This document shows positions 27,312-34,998 of a stretch of 34,998 nucleotides of DNA, piece by piece. Position 1 is the stretch's first letter, and the number at the start of each line of letters is the position of its first letter. The position numbers were made by a program, and so were the translations under genes. The DNA comes from Agrobacterium larrymoorei. Lineage in GTDB: Bacteria > Pseudomonadota > Alphaproteobacteria > Rhizobiales > Rhizobiaceae. Below the pieces are notes generated by a model. It was given only the letters and a program-made list of their open reading frames with translations, searched no databases and was not told the DNA's origin. The stretch is taken from contig NZ_JAAMFB010000032.1 in NCBI RefSeq assembly GCF_013322225.1, forward strand, positions 1 to 34,998, read 5' to 3'.

Positions 27312-27588
27312 CGCCTCTTTTATTTTTCGTAGCGCGAATAATTGTTCAACACGCTACGCTCTTTTGTTATACGACTGCCAGCTCCGTCAAAAACAAACGA
27401 GTCGCTCAGCACGGTGACTATATACCATACTGCGACTTTTTGCCTACACTTTCTTATAGTTTAGTAGTTGCTTTTTTTCAAGCTTAAAATGATGGGTTGA
27501 AAAAGATCGTTTTCTCTTTCAAATCATCTTCTTGCAGCGGTGCGCGCTCGCTCCTACGTTGCTCATCGACGACAATGGAGACTTTTGT

Positions 27589-28314
27589 ATGATTTTTTCT
27601 GCAGCCCGTCGGGCCGTCCAAAATATTTTTATGGCCGAGGCGCGCAGCGTGCTGATCAAGTCATTGGGTTTGACGGTACTCGTTCTGATCGGCCTGTGGT
27701 TTGCCATTCGCGGTATCTTCATCTGGCTGGCGCTGCCTTGGCTCGATGCGCTCGTGCCGGGAATGCCGGAGTGGACGGGCTGGCTGACCCTTGTGCTGGC
27801 CATTATCGCCGGCATCGGTCTTGCTCTGGCGCTTGCCCTGTTGATCTCCCCGGTCACCGCCATCATTGCCGGCCTGTTTCTCGATGACGTCGCCGAAGTC
27901 ATCGAGAAGACGGATTACCCGAACGATCTTCCCGGTCGCGCCATGCCCCTTGGCGAAGCGATTGCGTCATCGATCAAGTTCTTCTGCGTCGTGATTTTAG
28001 GCAACATGATTGCGCTGATGCTGCTGCTTGTGCCGGGCGTCAATCTGATCGCCTTCTTCCTCGTCAACGGCTATCTGCTCGGACGGGAGTTCTTCGAGTT
28101 CGCGGCCATGCGTTTCCGGTCTCCTGCTGATGCGCGGGCGTTTCGTGCAAAGCACGCCTCCACCGTCTTCATGGCGGGCCTTGTCATCGCAGGCTTTCTG
28201 GCCATCCCCTTCGTCAACCTGCTGACCCCGCTCTTTGCCGCCTCGCTGATGGTGCATTTGCATAAGGACATCAGCAGGCGAGATCCGTCATTCACCAATG
28301 AGCTGGGCCGGTAG
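27589..28314 (+). CDS. EI24/CysZ-like inner-membrane protein
   Basis: This 241-residue protein has several membrane segments (about 20-45, 62-90, 125-155 and 190-225) and the family features SPVTAIIAGLFLDDVAEVIE and FFLVNGYLLGREFFEFAAMR. It belongs to the EI24 domain family, related to the sulfate transporter CysZ; whether it carries sulfate here is not shown. ATG 27589 is preferred over the upstream in-frame TTG at 27532, as GGAG at 27577-27580 precedes it. Its 3' end overlaps nth by 27 bases, tail to tail. Confidence 0.82.
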   Translation: MIFSAARRAVQNIFMAEARSVLIKSLGLTVLVLIGLWFAIRGIFIWLALPWLDALVPGMPEWTGWLTLVLAIIAGIGLALALALLISPVTAIIAGLFLDDVAEVIEKTDYPNDLPGRAMPLGEAIASSIKFFCVVILGNMIALMLLLVPGVNLIAFFLVNGYLLGREFFEFAAMRFRSPADARAFRAKHASTVFMAGLVIAGFLAIPFVNLLTPLFAASLMVHLHKDISRRDPSFTNELGR

Positions 28315-29058
28315 TTCAACGAGCGGGGCAGGGATGTCGAAGGTCTTTTCCGGCGATTTGCAGATATCGGCAATCACGCAGCGCTCACATTCCGGCTTGC
28401 GCGCCTTGCAACAGTAGCGCCCGTGCAGGATCAGCCAGTGATGGGCGTGGAAGAGGTAGGGTTCGGGAATGATCCGCACCAGCCTGTCCTCCACCTCGTC
28501 CGGGGTCTTGCCCGGTGCCAGACAGATTCGGTTGGCGATGCGAAAGACATGCGTATCGACCGCAAGGGTTGGAATGCCGAAGGCCATGGACATCACCACG
28601 TTCGCCGTTTTGCGTCCCACGCCCGGAAGCTTGATCAGTTCCTCGCGGGTGCGCGGCACTTCGCCACCAAAATCATCGATCAACATCCGAGACAGGGCGA
28701 TAACGTTCTTCGCCTTGTTGCGATAGAGGCCGATAGTCTTGATGTGGCTGATAAGCTCTTCTTCGCCCAGCGCCAGCATCTTTTCCGGCGTGTCGGCTAA
28801 TTTGAAAAGCGCCCTTGTTGCGCGGTTTACGCCCACATCCGTGGCTTGTGCCGAAAGCGCAACCGCCACGACCAGCGTAAAAGGGTTTGTATGCTCGAGT
28901 TCGCCTTTCGGCTCCGGTCGCTGGATGGAAAATCGGCGGAAGATTTCCGTCAGCTCGTCCTGCGAATAGGCGGTCTTTACCCGCGGTGGCTTGCGACGGG
29001 TTGCCGAATTTGACTTTTTGAGTGTTTGGGTGCTGGATATTTTCTTGGCAATCGTCAT
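28288..29058 (-). CDS. nth: Endonuclease III (DNA glycosylase/AP lyase)
   Basis: This 256-residue base-excision repair enzyme removes oxidised pyrimidines and nicks abasic sites. The helix-hairpin-helix LPGVGRKTANVV carries catalytic Lys150, and VDTHVFR carries Asp168. The C-terminal [4Fe-4S] loop has Cys spacing C-x6-C-x2-C-x5-C. A basic N-terminal extension of about 30 residues is common in rhizobial versions. Its start codon interlocks with a possible start of the divergent DUF2244 gene at 29056-29059. Confidence 0.93.
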   Translation of the reverse strand: MTIAKKISSTQTLKKSNSATRRKPPRVKTAYSQDELTEIFRRFSIQRPEPKGELEHTNPFTLVVAVALSAQATDVGVNRATRALFKLADTPEKMLALGEEELISHIKTIGLYRNKAKNVIALSRMLIDDFGGEVPRTREELIKLPGVGRKTANVVMSMAFGIPTLAVDTHVFRIANRICLAPGKTPDEVEDRLVRIIPEPYLFHAHHWLILHGRYCCKARKPECERCVIADICKSPEKTFDIPAPLVELPAQLIGE

Positions 29059-29080
29059 GTCGGATCTACGCAGGTTGAAT

Positions 29081-29557
29081 ATGCTCAGCGATCAGCCGGT
29101 CTTTTCTGCCGAACTCATCCCCCATCGCTCTCTCGGGCGCAAGGGTTTTCGTGTGTTGCTCATGCTCAGCGCGCTGATGTGCGTCGTTTACGGAGGCTTT
29201 TTCCTTGTCAGCGGTGCGTGGCCGGTCGGCCTGTTTCTCGGTCTGGATTTCGCGCTGCTCTACTGGGCGTTTCGTGCCAACTACCGGGCGGCCAAGGTCA
29301 GGGAAGAGGTCACCGTTTCGAGAAACAATCTATCGATCCGCAAATTCTCCGCCAAGGGCCGCGTCGTGGAACACCGTTTCAACCCGTTCTGGGCGCGCTT
29401 CCGTGTTAAACGGCATGATGAGTTCGGTATACTCTCCATGCATGTTTCCGGTGAGGGGCGGGTGACGGATATCGGCTCGTTCTTGAATCCCGATGATCGC
29501 GAAAGCTTCGCCAAGGCGTTTCGCGGTGCGCTGGCAACGGTGCGGCGCAAAATCTGA
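29081..29557 (+). CDS. DUF2244 membrane protein
   Basis: This protein of about 158 residues has FSAELIPHRSLGRKGFR near its start, two adjacent membrane segments (about 28-48 and 52-72) and a conserved soluble C-terminal part (NPFWARFRV...GSFLNPDDRESFAKAF). This is the DUF2244 pattern, of unknown function. ATG 29081 is chosen because AGG lies upstream and the family usually begins here; ATG 29057 would add eight residues and overlap nth. Neither start is strongly marked. Confidence 0.78.
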   Translation: MLSDQPVFSAELIPHRSLGRKGFRVLLMLSALMCVVYGGFFLVSGAWPVGLFLGLDFALLYWAFRANYRAAKVREEVTVSRNNLSIRKFSAKGRVVEHRFNPFWARFRVKRHDEFGILSMHVSGEGRVTDIGSFLNPDDRESFAKAFRGALATVRRKI

Positions 29558-29625
29558 GGCGTGTGCAAGAAACGGGTGGAGGCGCGCGGCACTTCATGGT
29601 TTTCTCCAAGCCAAGGAGATAAGTC

Positions 29626-30498
29626 ATGAACGCCAATATCATGCTGAACGAGGATATCACGCCAGGCGGGACCGATTACGATACGGTGCGGCAGGTCATT
29701 GAAATCCTGACGCTGGATTATCGCGACCAGCCCTCGCTTGAAGAAATCGCGGCGCGGCTCGGCCAGTCGCCCACCCAGTTGCAGAAGACGTTTACCCGCT
29801 GGGCCGGACTTTCCCCGAAAGCGTTTCTGCAAGCCGTAACGCTCGATCATGCCAAGCGCCTGTTGCGGGAGGAAAGCCTGCCGCTTCTGGAGACGGCCAT
29901 CGAAGTCGGTATGTCCGGCCCCAGCCGTCTCCATGATCTGTTCGTCACCCACGAAGCCATGTCACCGGGCGAGTGGAAGGCCAAGGGCAGCGGGCTTCAA
30001 ATCCGCTACGGCTACCATCCATCGCCTTTTGGACTGGCGCTGGTCATGATCACGGATCGCGGTCTTGCCGGTTGCGCCTTTGCCGATTCGGGGGAGGAGC
30101 GGGCCTGCCTTGAAGACATGGCCCGCCGCTGGCCGAACGCAGCTTACATCGAAGACAGCGCTGCTACCGCACCCTATGCAGCCCGCATCTTCGATCCCTC
30201 GAAATGGACCGGCGACCAGCCGCTGCGGGTCGTTCTGCTCGGCACGGATTTTCAGGTTCGTGTCTGGCAGAGCCTTCTCAAAATCCCGCTCGGCAAGGCC
30301 GTCACCTACTCCCACGTCGCCAACGATATCGGTCAACCCACCGCATCCCGCGCCGTGGGTGCCGCCATCGGCGCCAACCCCATCTCCTTCGTCGTACCCT
30401 GCCACCGTGCGGTTGGCAAAAGCGGTGCGCTGACCGGATATCGCTGGGGGCTGACCCGCAAGCGGGCGATGCTGGGCTGGGAGACGGGAAAGCTTTGA
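29626..30498 (+). CDS. AraC-type HTH / O6-methylguanine-DNA methyltransferase fusion (Ada-like)
   Basis: This 290-residue protein has an AraC-type HTH (about 20-115; SLEEIAARLGQSPTQLQKTF) fused to a methyltransferase domain with the acceptor motif PCHR (Cys259) and the RAVGAAIGANP segment. It directly removes methyl groups from guanine O6. It lacks the N-terminal zinc/phosphotriester domain of E. coli Ada, so it should not sense phosphotriesters by that route. AAGGAGA lies 7 bases before the ATG. Confidence 0.9.
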   Translation: MNANIMLNEDITPGGTDYDTVRQVIEILTLDYRDQPSLEEIAARLGQSPTQLQKTFTRWAGLSPKAFLQAVTLDHAKRLLREESLPLLETAIEVGMSGPSRLHDLFVTHEAMSPGEWKAKGSGLQIRYGYHPSPFGLALVMITDRGLAGCAFADSGEERACLEDMARRWPNAAYIEDSAATAPYAARIFDPSKWTGDQPLRVVLLGTDFQVRVWQSLLKIPLGKAVTYSHVANDIGQPTASRAVGAAIGANPISFVVPCHRAVGKSGALTGYRWGLTRKRAMLGWETGKL

Positions 30499-30507
30499 TT
30501 GTGGTGT

Positions 30508-30727
30508 AAACCCCTCACCAAGAAAACCTATGACTTCGCTCCGCGAAGATCGAGGTTTTCTATCCTCTCCCACAGGGGGAGAGGAAAAGACCGCACTGCT
30601 TCGATGCCACATAGCTGTAGAAAAACCCGTAAGGGTGCGGATGGGTTTATCTCTCCCCTTGTGGGAGAGAAAGCAATTTCAATATCTTAGCTTCAGCTAA
30701 GTGTTAGAAATTGCCAGTGAGGGGTTT
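30508..30727. repeat. MITE-like intergenic repeat element, complete copy
   Basis: The element is bounded by perfect 11-base terminal inverted repeats, AAACCCCTCAC (30508-30518) and GTGAGGGGTTT (30717-30727), and has no coding capacity. Inside are nested hairpins: GAAAACCT/AGGTTTTC (30522-30560), two CTCTCCC...GGGAGAG stems (near 30564-30583 and 30651-30669) and CTTAGCT/AGCTAAG (30686-30701). It resembles the rhizobial intergenic mosaic repeats. A second, inverted copy begins at 34671. No clear target duplication is visible. Confidence 0.75.
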
Positions 30728-30756
30728 GGGCCACAAGTGGAAATATCACATGTGTT

Positions 30757-31743
30757 TTACCCCTGAAGCTCCAGCAGCGCCCGCGCCGCCGCCTCGTCCG
30801 TAATCAGCGTATTGCATCCCACCCGCTTCACCGTCGCCCGGATCGCGGTCGCCCGGTGCGCTCCGCCGGAAGCAAGCACGATGTGCTTCGCCTTCTTCAG
30901 CGTATCGAGATCGATGGCCATCGCTTTTTCATTGATGGGATGATCGACCGAGCGGCCTTCGGCGTCGATGAAGTTGAACATGGTGTCGCAAACGCATCCA
31001 GCAGCCACCAGTTCTTCCAATGTCTGTTTCGAGATGAAGCCTTCCGATAGCGACGTCGAGTGCGGGCCGATATCGCCACAGCTGATGATGGCGAGGTCGA
31101 GATTTTCGGCCAACGCATAAAGCGTGCTCAAGCCGCATTTCTCGATCAGCGCCCGCTTGGTCTCGACGGAATCGACCAGCAGTGGCGCAAGGAACATGTA
31201 ACATTCCGCGCCCAGCGCACTTGCCAGCCGCCATGTGTAGTCGAGCGGGTTGGTCTGGTGAACCGCGACGATGCCTCCCAACAGCGAGACGACCTTGCAG
31301 TTCTCTCTCCGCGGCGGGCGGAAGCTGGAGAGGGACGCGGTCATCGTGCGGCCCCAGCCGACGCCGATCGTGGCATTGTCCGGCACGGCTTCGGACAGAA
31401 ACTGTCCAAGTGCCAGGCCGACCGCCTTGGCGATGTCCTCTGCTTTTGCGGAAGCCGAAGGAATGATGATCGCCTCGTCCAGACCGTAAGCGATCTCCAG
31501 CCTCAGGGCGAGTTCGACGAAATCCTCGATGCCCTCATTGATCCAGATCTGAACCTCGGAGCGTTTCATTGCCTCATCGAGCAGGCGAATGACGGTTGAA
31601 CGGCTGATGCCGAGTTTCTCCGCTACGTCCTTCTGGGTCATGCCCTGATTATAATAAAGCCACGCGGCACGAAGCCGCAGCGATGCAGCTTCAGAATAGA
31701 CCGTGTGGGTTTCTCTTCTCAGTTTCGCCACTGTTCTCGCCAT
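30757..31743 (-). CDS. SorC-family sugar-responsive transcriptional regulator
   Basis: This 328-residue regulator has an N-terminal HTH (about 29-57; GMTQKDVAEKLGISRSTVIRLL) and a C-terminal sugar-phosphate-binding domain (GVGWGRTM, VSLLGGI, SCGDIGPHS, VLASGGAHRATAIRA). SorC proteins control polyol and sugar catabolism genes in response to phosphorylated sugars. It is divergent from tal, suggesting pentose-phosphate or polyol control, but this is inference. Confidence 0.87.
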   Translation of the reverse strand: MARTVAKLRRETHTVYSEAASLRLRAAWLYYNQGMTQKDVAEKLGISRSTVIRLLDEAMKRSEVQIWINEGIEDFVELALRLEIAYGLDEAIIIPSASAKAEDIAKAVGLALGQFLSEAVPDNATIGVGWGRTMTASLSSFRPPRRENCKVVSLLGGIVAVHQTNPLDYTWRLASALGAECYMFLAPLLVDSVETKRALIEKCGLSTLYALAENLDLAIISCGDIGPHSTSLSEGFISKQTLEELVAAGCVCDTMFNFIDAEGRSVDHPINEKAMAIDLDTLKKAKHIVLASGGAHRATAIRATVKRVGCNTLITDEAAARALLELQG

Positions 31744-31806
31744 GCTTTTGAACTGGCTGGAGTATGGCAGTCGTGAAACTTATGTCAATTGCAATGCGCA
31801 AATGTC

Positions 31807-31835
31807 TTGACTTTCTACCCGGCGCTACGTGATAC
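31807..31835 (+). promoter_or_regulatory. Candidate sigma-70-type promoter of tal
   Basis: TTGACT (31807-31812) and TGATAC (31830-31835) are separated by 17 bases, close to the consensus spacing. The start would give a leader of about 90 bases. ATTGCAATGCGCAAAT (about 31788-31803) just upstream is an imperfect dyad that may bind the SorC regulator. This is a prediction from pattern only. Confidence 0.45.
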
Positions 31836-31930
31836 TCCCGCGTGAAAATACCGCTCGTTCTCTGTACGGCCTTCGTGCGGAACGAAATTCGGTAGCGACG
31901 GTTTTTAAGAGTTAACGAGGATTATTCGGC

Positions 31931-32890
31931 ATGACTTCCAAGCTTGACCAACTTCGCGCGATCACCACGGTTGTTGCGGATACCGGCGATATCGATGCGG
32001 TTGCCCGCCTGAAGCCGGTAGATTGCACCACAAACCCTTCCATCGTCCTGAAAGCTCTCGGCACACCGGCCTTTGCCGATACCGTCAAGGAAGCCGTTTC
32101 CTGGGGTCGCAAGCAGGGTGGCCAGTCGGATGCCGTCATCGCTGCCGTTGCAGACCGTCTGGCGATTTCCGTGGGTGCGGCGCTGTCCGGTCTGGTTCCC
32201 GGTCGCGTGTCGACGGAAGTGGATGCCGACCTTTCCTTCGATACCAAGGCCTCCATCGAAAAGGCCCACGCCATTGTCGCTGCCTATAAGGAGCGCGGCA
32301 TCGAGCGTGACCGCATTCTCATCAAGCTCGCCTCCACTTGGGAAGGCATCAAGGCTGCCGAAGTTCTCCAGTCCGAAGGCATCGATTGCAACCTGACGCT
32401 TCTGTTCTCGCAGGCTCAGGCAATCGCTTGCGCGGAAGCCAAGGTCTTCCTCATCTCGCCTTTCGTCGGTCGTATTCTCGACTGGTACAAGAAGTCCACC
32501 GGCGAGAACTACACCTCGGAAACCGATCCGGGCGTCGTTTCCGTTCGTGAAATCTACAATTATTACAAGGCCAACGGTATCTCTACCGTCGTCATGGGCG
32601 CGTCCTTCCGCAATGTCGGCGAGATCGAAGCGCTGGCCGGTTGTGACCGCCTGACCATAAGCCCCGCACTGCTGGAAGAGCTGGACAAGGACACCGGCAC
32701 GCTGGAGCGCAAGCTTTCGCCGGACAATGCCACGGCCTCGCCGCTCCAGTCCCTGGACGAGAAGGCGTTCCGCTGGCAGCTGAACGAAGATGCGATGGCG
32801 ACTGAAAAGCTTTCCGAAGGCATTCGCCTCTTCGCCAAGGATCTCGTTTCCCTTCGCGAAATCGTCAAGAAGGAACTGGCTTCCGCTTAA
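31931..32890 (+). CDS. tal: Transaldolase
   Basis: This 319-residue TalB-type transaldolase has DCTTNPSI near residue 35 and the Schiff-base Lys132 in ILIKLASTW. It transfers a dihydroxyacetone unit between sugar phosphates in the non-oxidative pentose-phosphate pathway in the cytoplasm. Length and active site match the classical E. coli type. GAGGA lies upstream with somewhat long spacing. A hairpin terminator follows. Confidence 0.94.
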   Translation: MTSKLDQLRAITTVVADTGDIDAVARLKPVDCTTNPSIVLKALGTPAFADTVKEAVSWGRKQGGQSDAVIAAVADRLAISVGAALSGLVPGRVSTEVDADLSFDTKASIEKAHAIVAAYKERGIERDRILIKLASTWEGIKAAEVLQSEGIDCNLTLLFSQAQAIACAEAKVFLISPFVGRILDWYKKSTGENYTSETDPGVVSVREIYNYYKANGISTVVMGASFRNVGEIEALAGCDRLTISPALLEELDKDTGTLERKLSPDNATASPLQSLDEKAFRWQLNEDAMATEKLSEGIRLFAKDLVSLREIVKKELASA

Positions 32891-32958
32891 GCGTGAGCCA
32901 AAAAAGGCGGAACCTTATCCGGCTCCGCTCGTTTTCAAGGTATAAATCTCCAGTCAAG

Positions 32959-32992
32959 AAGGCGCGGCTGTTTCCCCTGGCAGTCGCGCCTT
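32959..32992. terminator. Terminator between tal and the IclR gene
   Basis: AAGGCGCGGCTG (32959-32970) pairs with CAGTCGCGCCTT (32981-32992) with one G-T pair, loop of 10, followed by TTCC. It lies in the 112-base convergent gap and can serve tal on the + strand. Confidence 0.65.
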
Positions 32993-33002
32993 TTCCTTTG
33001 AC

Positions 33003-33767
33003 TTATTGCCCCGCCGCAACTTCGGAAATCGATTTCGCCGTCTCGCAAATCAGCGCCACGCAATCCTCCTTTGTCGGGGCGCCTTCAATCAGCGAGCCGA
33101 TATAGGGGCAGGTGATTGCTGCAAGCGCCGTGCCATCGACGGTGAGAATGGGGGCGGAAATGTTGGATACGCCAGCCGTTTGCAGGCTCGGCATATTCTC
33201 ATAACCCTTGGCCTTCACTGCATGCAGGCGCTCCACCAGACCATCCGGCACGGCCTCCTCGCCACCGCGCAGCTGCTCGGCAATCATCAGGTTCCGTTGC
33301 GCCTCGTTCTGAAATGCCAGCAGCACATGGCCGGAGCCGGTGTTGAACAGGCTCATCTGCGCACCGACCCGGATCGACAGCGCCCAATAGGTGGACGAAT
33401 CCTGTTGTGCGATGACGACGACCGCGCCGCGATCATAGATCGCCAGATGACAGGCCTGTCCGGCCTTTTGCGAAAACTCCCGCATCAGCGGTGCTGCGAA
33501 GGAAACCAGCCGGCGCACCGGTGGATGGAAATGCGCAAGGCCGAAAAGTTTCAGCGTCAGGGCAAATCGATCGCCGTCCTGCCGCTCCACATAACCGCGC
33601 CGCACCAGCCGGTCCAGCATCCGGTAAAACTCGTTGGGACTCTTGCCGATGGCCTTGGCGATTTCCACCTGCGTCAAGCCGCTGTGGGTCCTTGCCAGAA
33701 GTTCCAGAATATCCAGACCCTTGTCGAGAGCCGGTGCGCGATATTTCTCGCTGTCTTCGTCGGTCAT
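33003..33767 (-). CDS. IclR-family transcriptional regulator
   Basis: This 254-residue regulator begins MTDEDSEKYRAPALDKGLDILELLA, typical for the family. A winged HTH (about 30-70; LTQVEIAKAIGKSPNEFYRMLDRL) precedes the IclR effector domain (about 85-250). The upstream GTG at 33857 would add 30 unrelated residues, so ATG 33767 is preferred, with AGAGGG close by. It is divergent from an SDR dehydrogenase gene and probably controls it. Confidence 0.84.
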   Translation of the reverse strand: MTDEDSEKYRAPALDKGLDILELLARTHSGLTQVEIAKAIGKSPNEFYRMLDRLVRRGYVERQDGDRFALTLKLFGLAHFHPPVRRLVSFAAPLMREFSQKAGQACHLAIYDRGAVVVIAQQDSSTYWALSIRVGAQMSLFNTGSGHVLLAFQNEAQRNLMIAEQLRGGEEAVPDGLVERLHAVKAKGYENMPSLQTAGVSNISAPILTVDGTALAAITCPYIGSLIEGAPTKEDCVALICETAKSISEVAAGQ

Positions 33768-33844
33768 CTGCCCTCTATCCGCCGCCGTCCCGTCCAATTG
33801 CACGCCCATTGGCACGTCCGCTGATACTTCACTCAGCTTGACGT

Positions 33845-33872
33845 CATATGAATACACTGTTTACATATGAAT
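33845..33872. promoter_or_regulatory. Direct repeat in the IclR/SDR divergent promoter
   Basis: CATATGAAT occurs at 33845-33853 and 33864-33872, two copies 19 bases apart on the same face of the helix to within about two turns. This is a plausible operator for the IclR regulator, controlling both genes. The assignment is inference. Confidence 0.45.
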
Positions 33873-33923
33873 TGTCGATATAGGCAATTTGGAGATGCCG
33901 AAAGGCACAAGAGGGAGGACGTC

Positions 33924-34655
33924 ATGGCGCAGGATTTTGCAGGTCGGACAGTCGTTATAACCGCTGCCGGGCAGGGCATAGGCCGTGCCACAGCGGAACG
34001 TTTCATCGGCCTCGGTGCCCGCGTCATCGCAACCGATATCAATGAAGCAGCACTTGCGACACTCGCGGATGCAGAGACCCGTATTCTCAACGTACTGGAT
34101 GGCGATGCGGTCAAGGCGTTTGCCGCAGACGTCGGCCATGCGGATGTTCTGTTCAACTGCGCTGGCTTCGTCCATGCGGGCAGCATTCTGGAGTGCGAGG
34201 AAAAGGACTGGGATTTCTCCTTCGATCTCAACGCCAAAGCCATGTACCGCACCTGCCGCGCCTTCCTGCCATCCATGCTCGAAAAAGGCAAAGGCTCCAT
34301 CGTCAACATGTCATCGGTCGCCTCCAGCGTAAAGGGCGTACCGAACCGCTTCGCCTACACCGCTTCCAAGGCGGCCGTCATCGGTCTGACGAAAGCCATC
34401 GCTGCCGACTTCGTCACAAAAGGCATCCGCTGCAACGCCATCTGCCCCGGCACCGTTGACAGCCCTTCTCTGCACGACCGCCTTCGCGCGACCGGCAATT
34501 ACGAGCAGGCGCTCAGCGACTTCATCGCCCGCCAGCCCATGGGGCGGATCGCGAAGCCGGAGGAGATTGCGGCGCTGGTTACGTATCTCGCCTCGGATGA
34601 AGCGGGTTTCACCACGGGACAGATTCATGTGATCGATGGTGGCTGGACGGCTTGA
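33924..34655 (+). CDS. Short-chain dehydrogenase/reductase (SDR)
   Basis: This 243-residue classical SDR has the cofactor motif TAAGQGIG (about 11-18), ATDIN after beta-2 (Asp suggests NAD), NCAG, the catalytic Ser in NMSSVASS and Tyr-x3-Lys in YTASK, and PGTVDSP. It resembles the sugar-acid SDRs such as 2-keto-3-deoxy-L-fuconate dehydrogenase, but the substrate is not certain. ATG 33924 is preferred over 33867 as GAGGGAGGA precedes it. Confidence 0.87.
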   Translation: MAQDFAGRTVVITAAGQGIGRATAERFIGLGARVIATDINEAALATLADAETRILNVLDGDAVKAFAADVGHADVLFNCAGFVHAGSILECEEKDWDFSFDLNAKAMYRTCRAFLPSMLEKGKGSIVNMSSVASSVKGVPNRFAYTASKAAVIGLTKAIAADFVTKGIRCNAICPGTVDSPSLHDRLRATGNYEQALSDFIARQPMGRIAKPEEIAALVTYLASDEAGFTTGQIHVIDGGWTA

Positions 34656-34998
34656 GGGGGCGGAAGCGAGACCCCTCACTGGCAATTTCTAACACTTAGC
34701 TAAAGCTAAGATGTTGAAATTGCTTTCTCTCCCACAGGGGGAGAGATAAGCCCGGCCGCGCCTGCTTACCCTCTTCTGCAATGTCGATAGGAAGCGAAGC
34801 GTTGCCGCTTTTCCTCTCCCCTTGTGGGACCGTTGCATAACCACGTGAGCCACACAGCCACCTGACATGCATGCGCCTTACCCCGCCGCCCTTTCTCTTG
34901 AGGGGCGGTTCTTGGTTCATGTCGGCTGGTTGATGGGTGATGTGGCTGACTGCGGACACAGTTCTCCCCTCGGCTCACGTGCTCAGCGTCACCCAGCG
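34656..34998. other. Non-coding tail of the window with repeat and unrelated sequence
   Basis: After the SDR stop the stretch holds the truncated MITE-like copy (34671-34829), then sequence unlike it. CACGTGAGCC (34842-34851) and GGCTCACGTG (34972-34981) form a 10-base inverted repeat. I see no gene I can support. Confidence 0.5.
34671..34829. repeat. MITE-like element, inverted and truncated copy
   Basis: Read on the - strand, 34671-34749 matches 30647-30725 with only a few mismatches, including the CTTAGCT/AGCTAAG hairpin and the CTCTCCC/GGGAGAG stem. 34750-34829 follows the same plan more loosely. The match stops at GTGGGA (34829), where the full copy goes on for another 60 or so bases to its other terminal repeat. 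Confidence 0.7.

Noticed and set aside
34696..34959. An 87-codon open frame on the - strand at the window end
   Set aside because: It runs across the MITE-like repeat and the junction at 34829, has low-complexity composition and no family resemblance.
1..34998. CRISPR array
   Set aside because: No regularly spaced direct repeats with unique spacers were found; the repeats present are dispersed or inverted.

Overview
The window looks like a stretch of a Rhizobiaceae chromosome, most likely Agrobacterium. The right two thirds of the evidence for this is gene content: a taurine-type ABC transporter, an Omp25-like barrel, a BA14K-family protein, endonuclease III beside DUF2244, an AraC-MGMT fusion, transaldolase beside a SorC regulator, IclR/SDR, and short rhizobial-style intergenic repeats. 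All assignments rest on reading motifs by eye; no database search was possible.

Bases 1 to about 21,500 form a dense anti-phage defence island. A decayed AAA-ATPase/M41 zinc protease (91-1864) is followed by a small basic protein (2350-2673) and a SIR2-HerA pair on the + strand (2917-5951). These converge, across a perfect hairpin terminator, on a five-gene operon on the - strand (17092 down to 6102). In transcription order the operon encodes a PLD-like/SNF2 helicase, a DUF4391 protein, a DUF262-HNH (GmrSD-like) nuclease, a type III-type Mod methyltransferase and a type III-type Res helicase-nuclease. The first three genes are joined by ATGA overlaps. Diverging from its promoter region is a two-gene Hachiman system, hamA-hamB (17553-21513). 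The island therefore appears to carry three separate defence loci. The five-gene operon is the best candidate here for an incompletely described system: a mod-res module with a remodelling helicase, a DUF4391 protein and a second nuclease added upstream.

The right edge of the island lies in a roughly 500-base gene-poor stretch (21514-22014). This stretch holds a 13-base match to the 3' end of tRNA-fMet (21752-21764), which is what the distal attachment-site scar of a tRNA-targeted integrative element would look like.

From 22015 onward the window is ordinary chromosome: tauCBA on the - strand (tauC apparently shortened by a nonsense codon), an Omp25-like porin, a BA14K protein, an RpiR-type regulator, an EI24/CysZ-like membrane protein, nth, a DUF2244 membrane protein, an AraC-MGMT fusion, a SorC-type regulator, tal, an IclR regulator and an SDR dehydrogenase. 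Two inverted copies of a MITE-like element flank the SorC-tal-IclR-SDR block. The second copy is cut off at 34829, where unrelated sequence begins.
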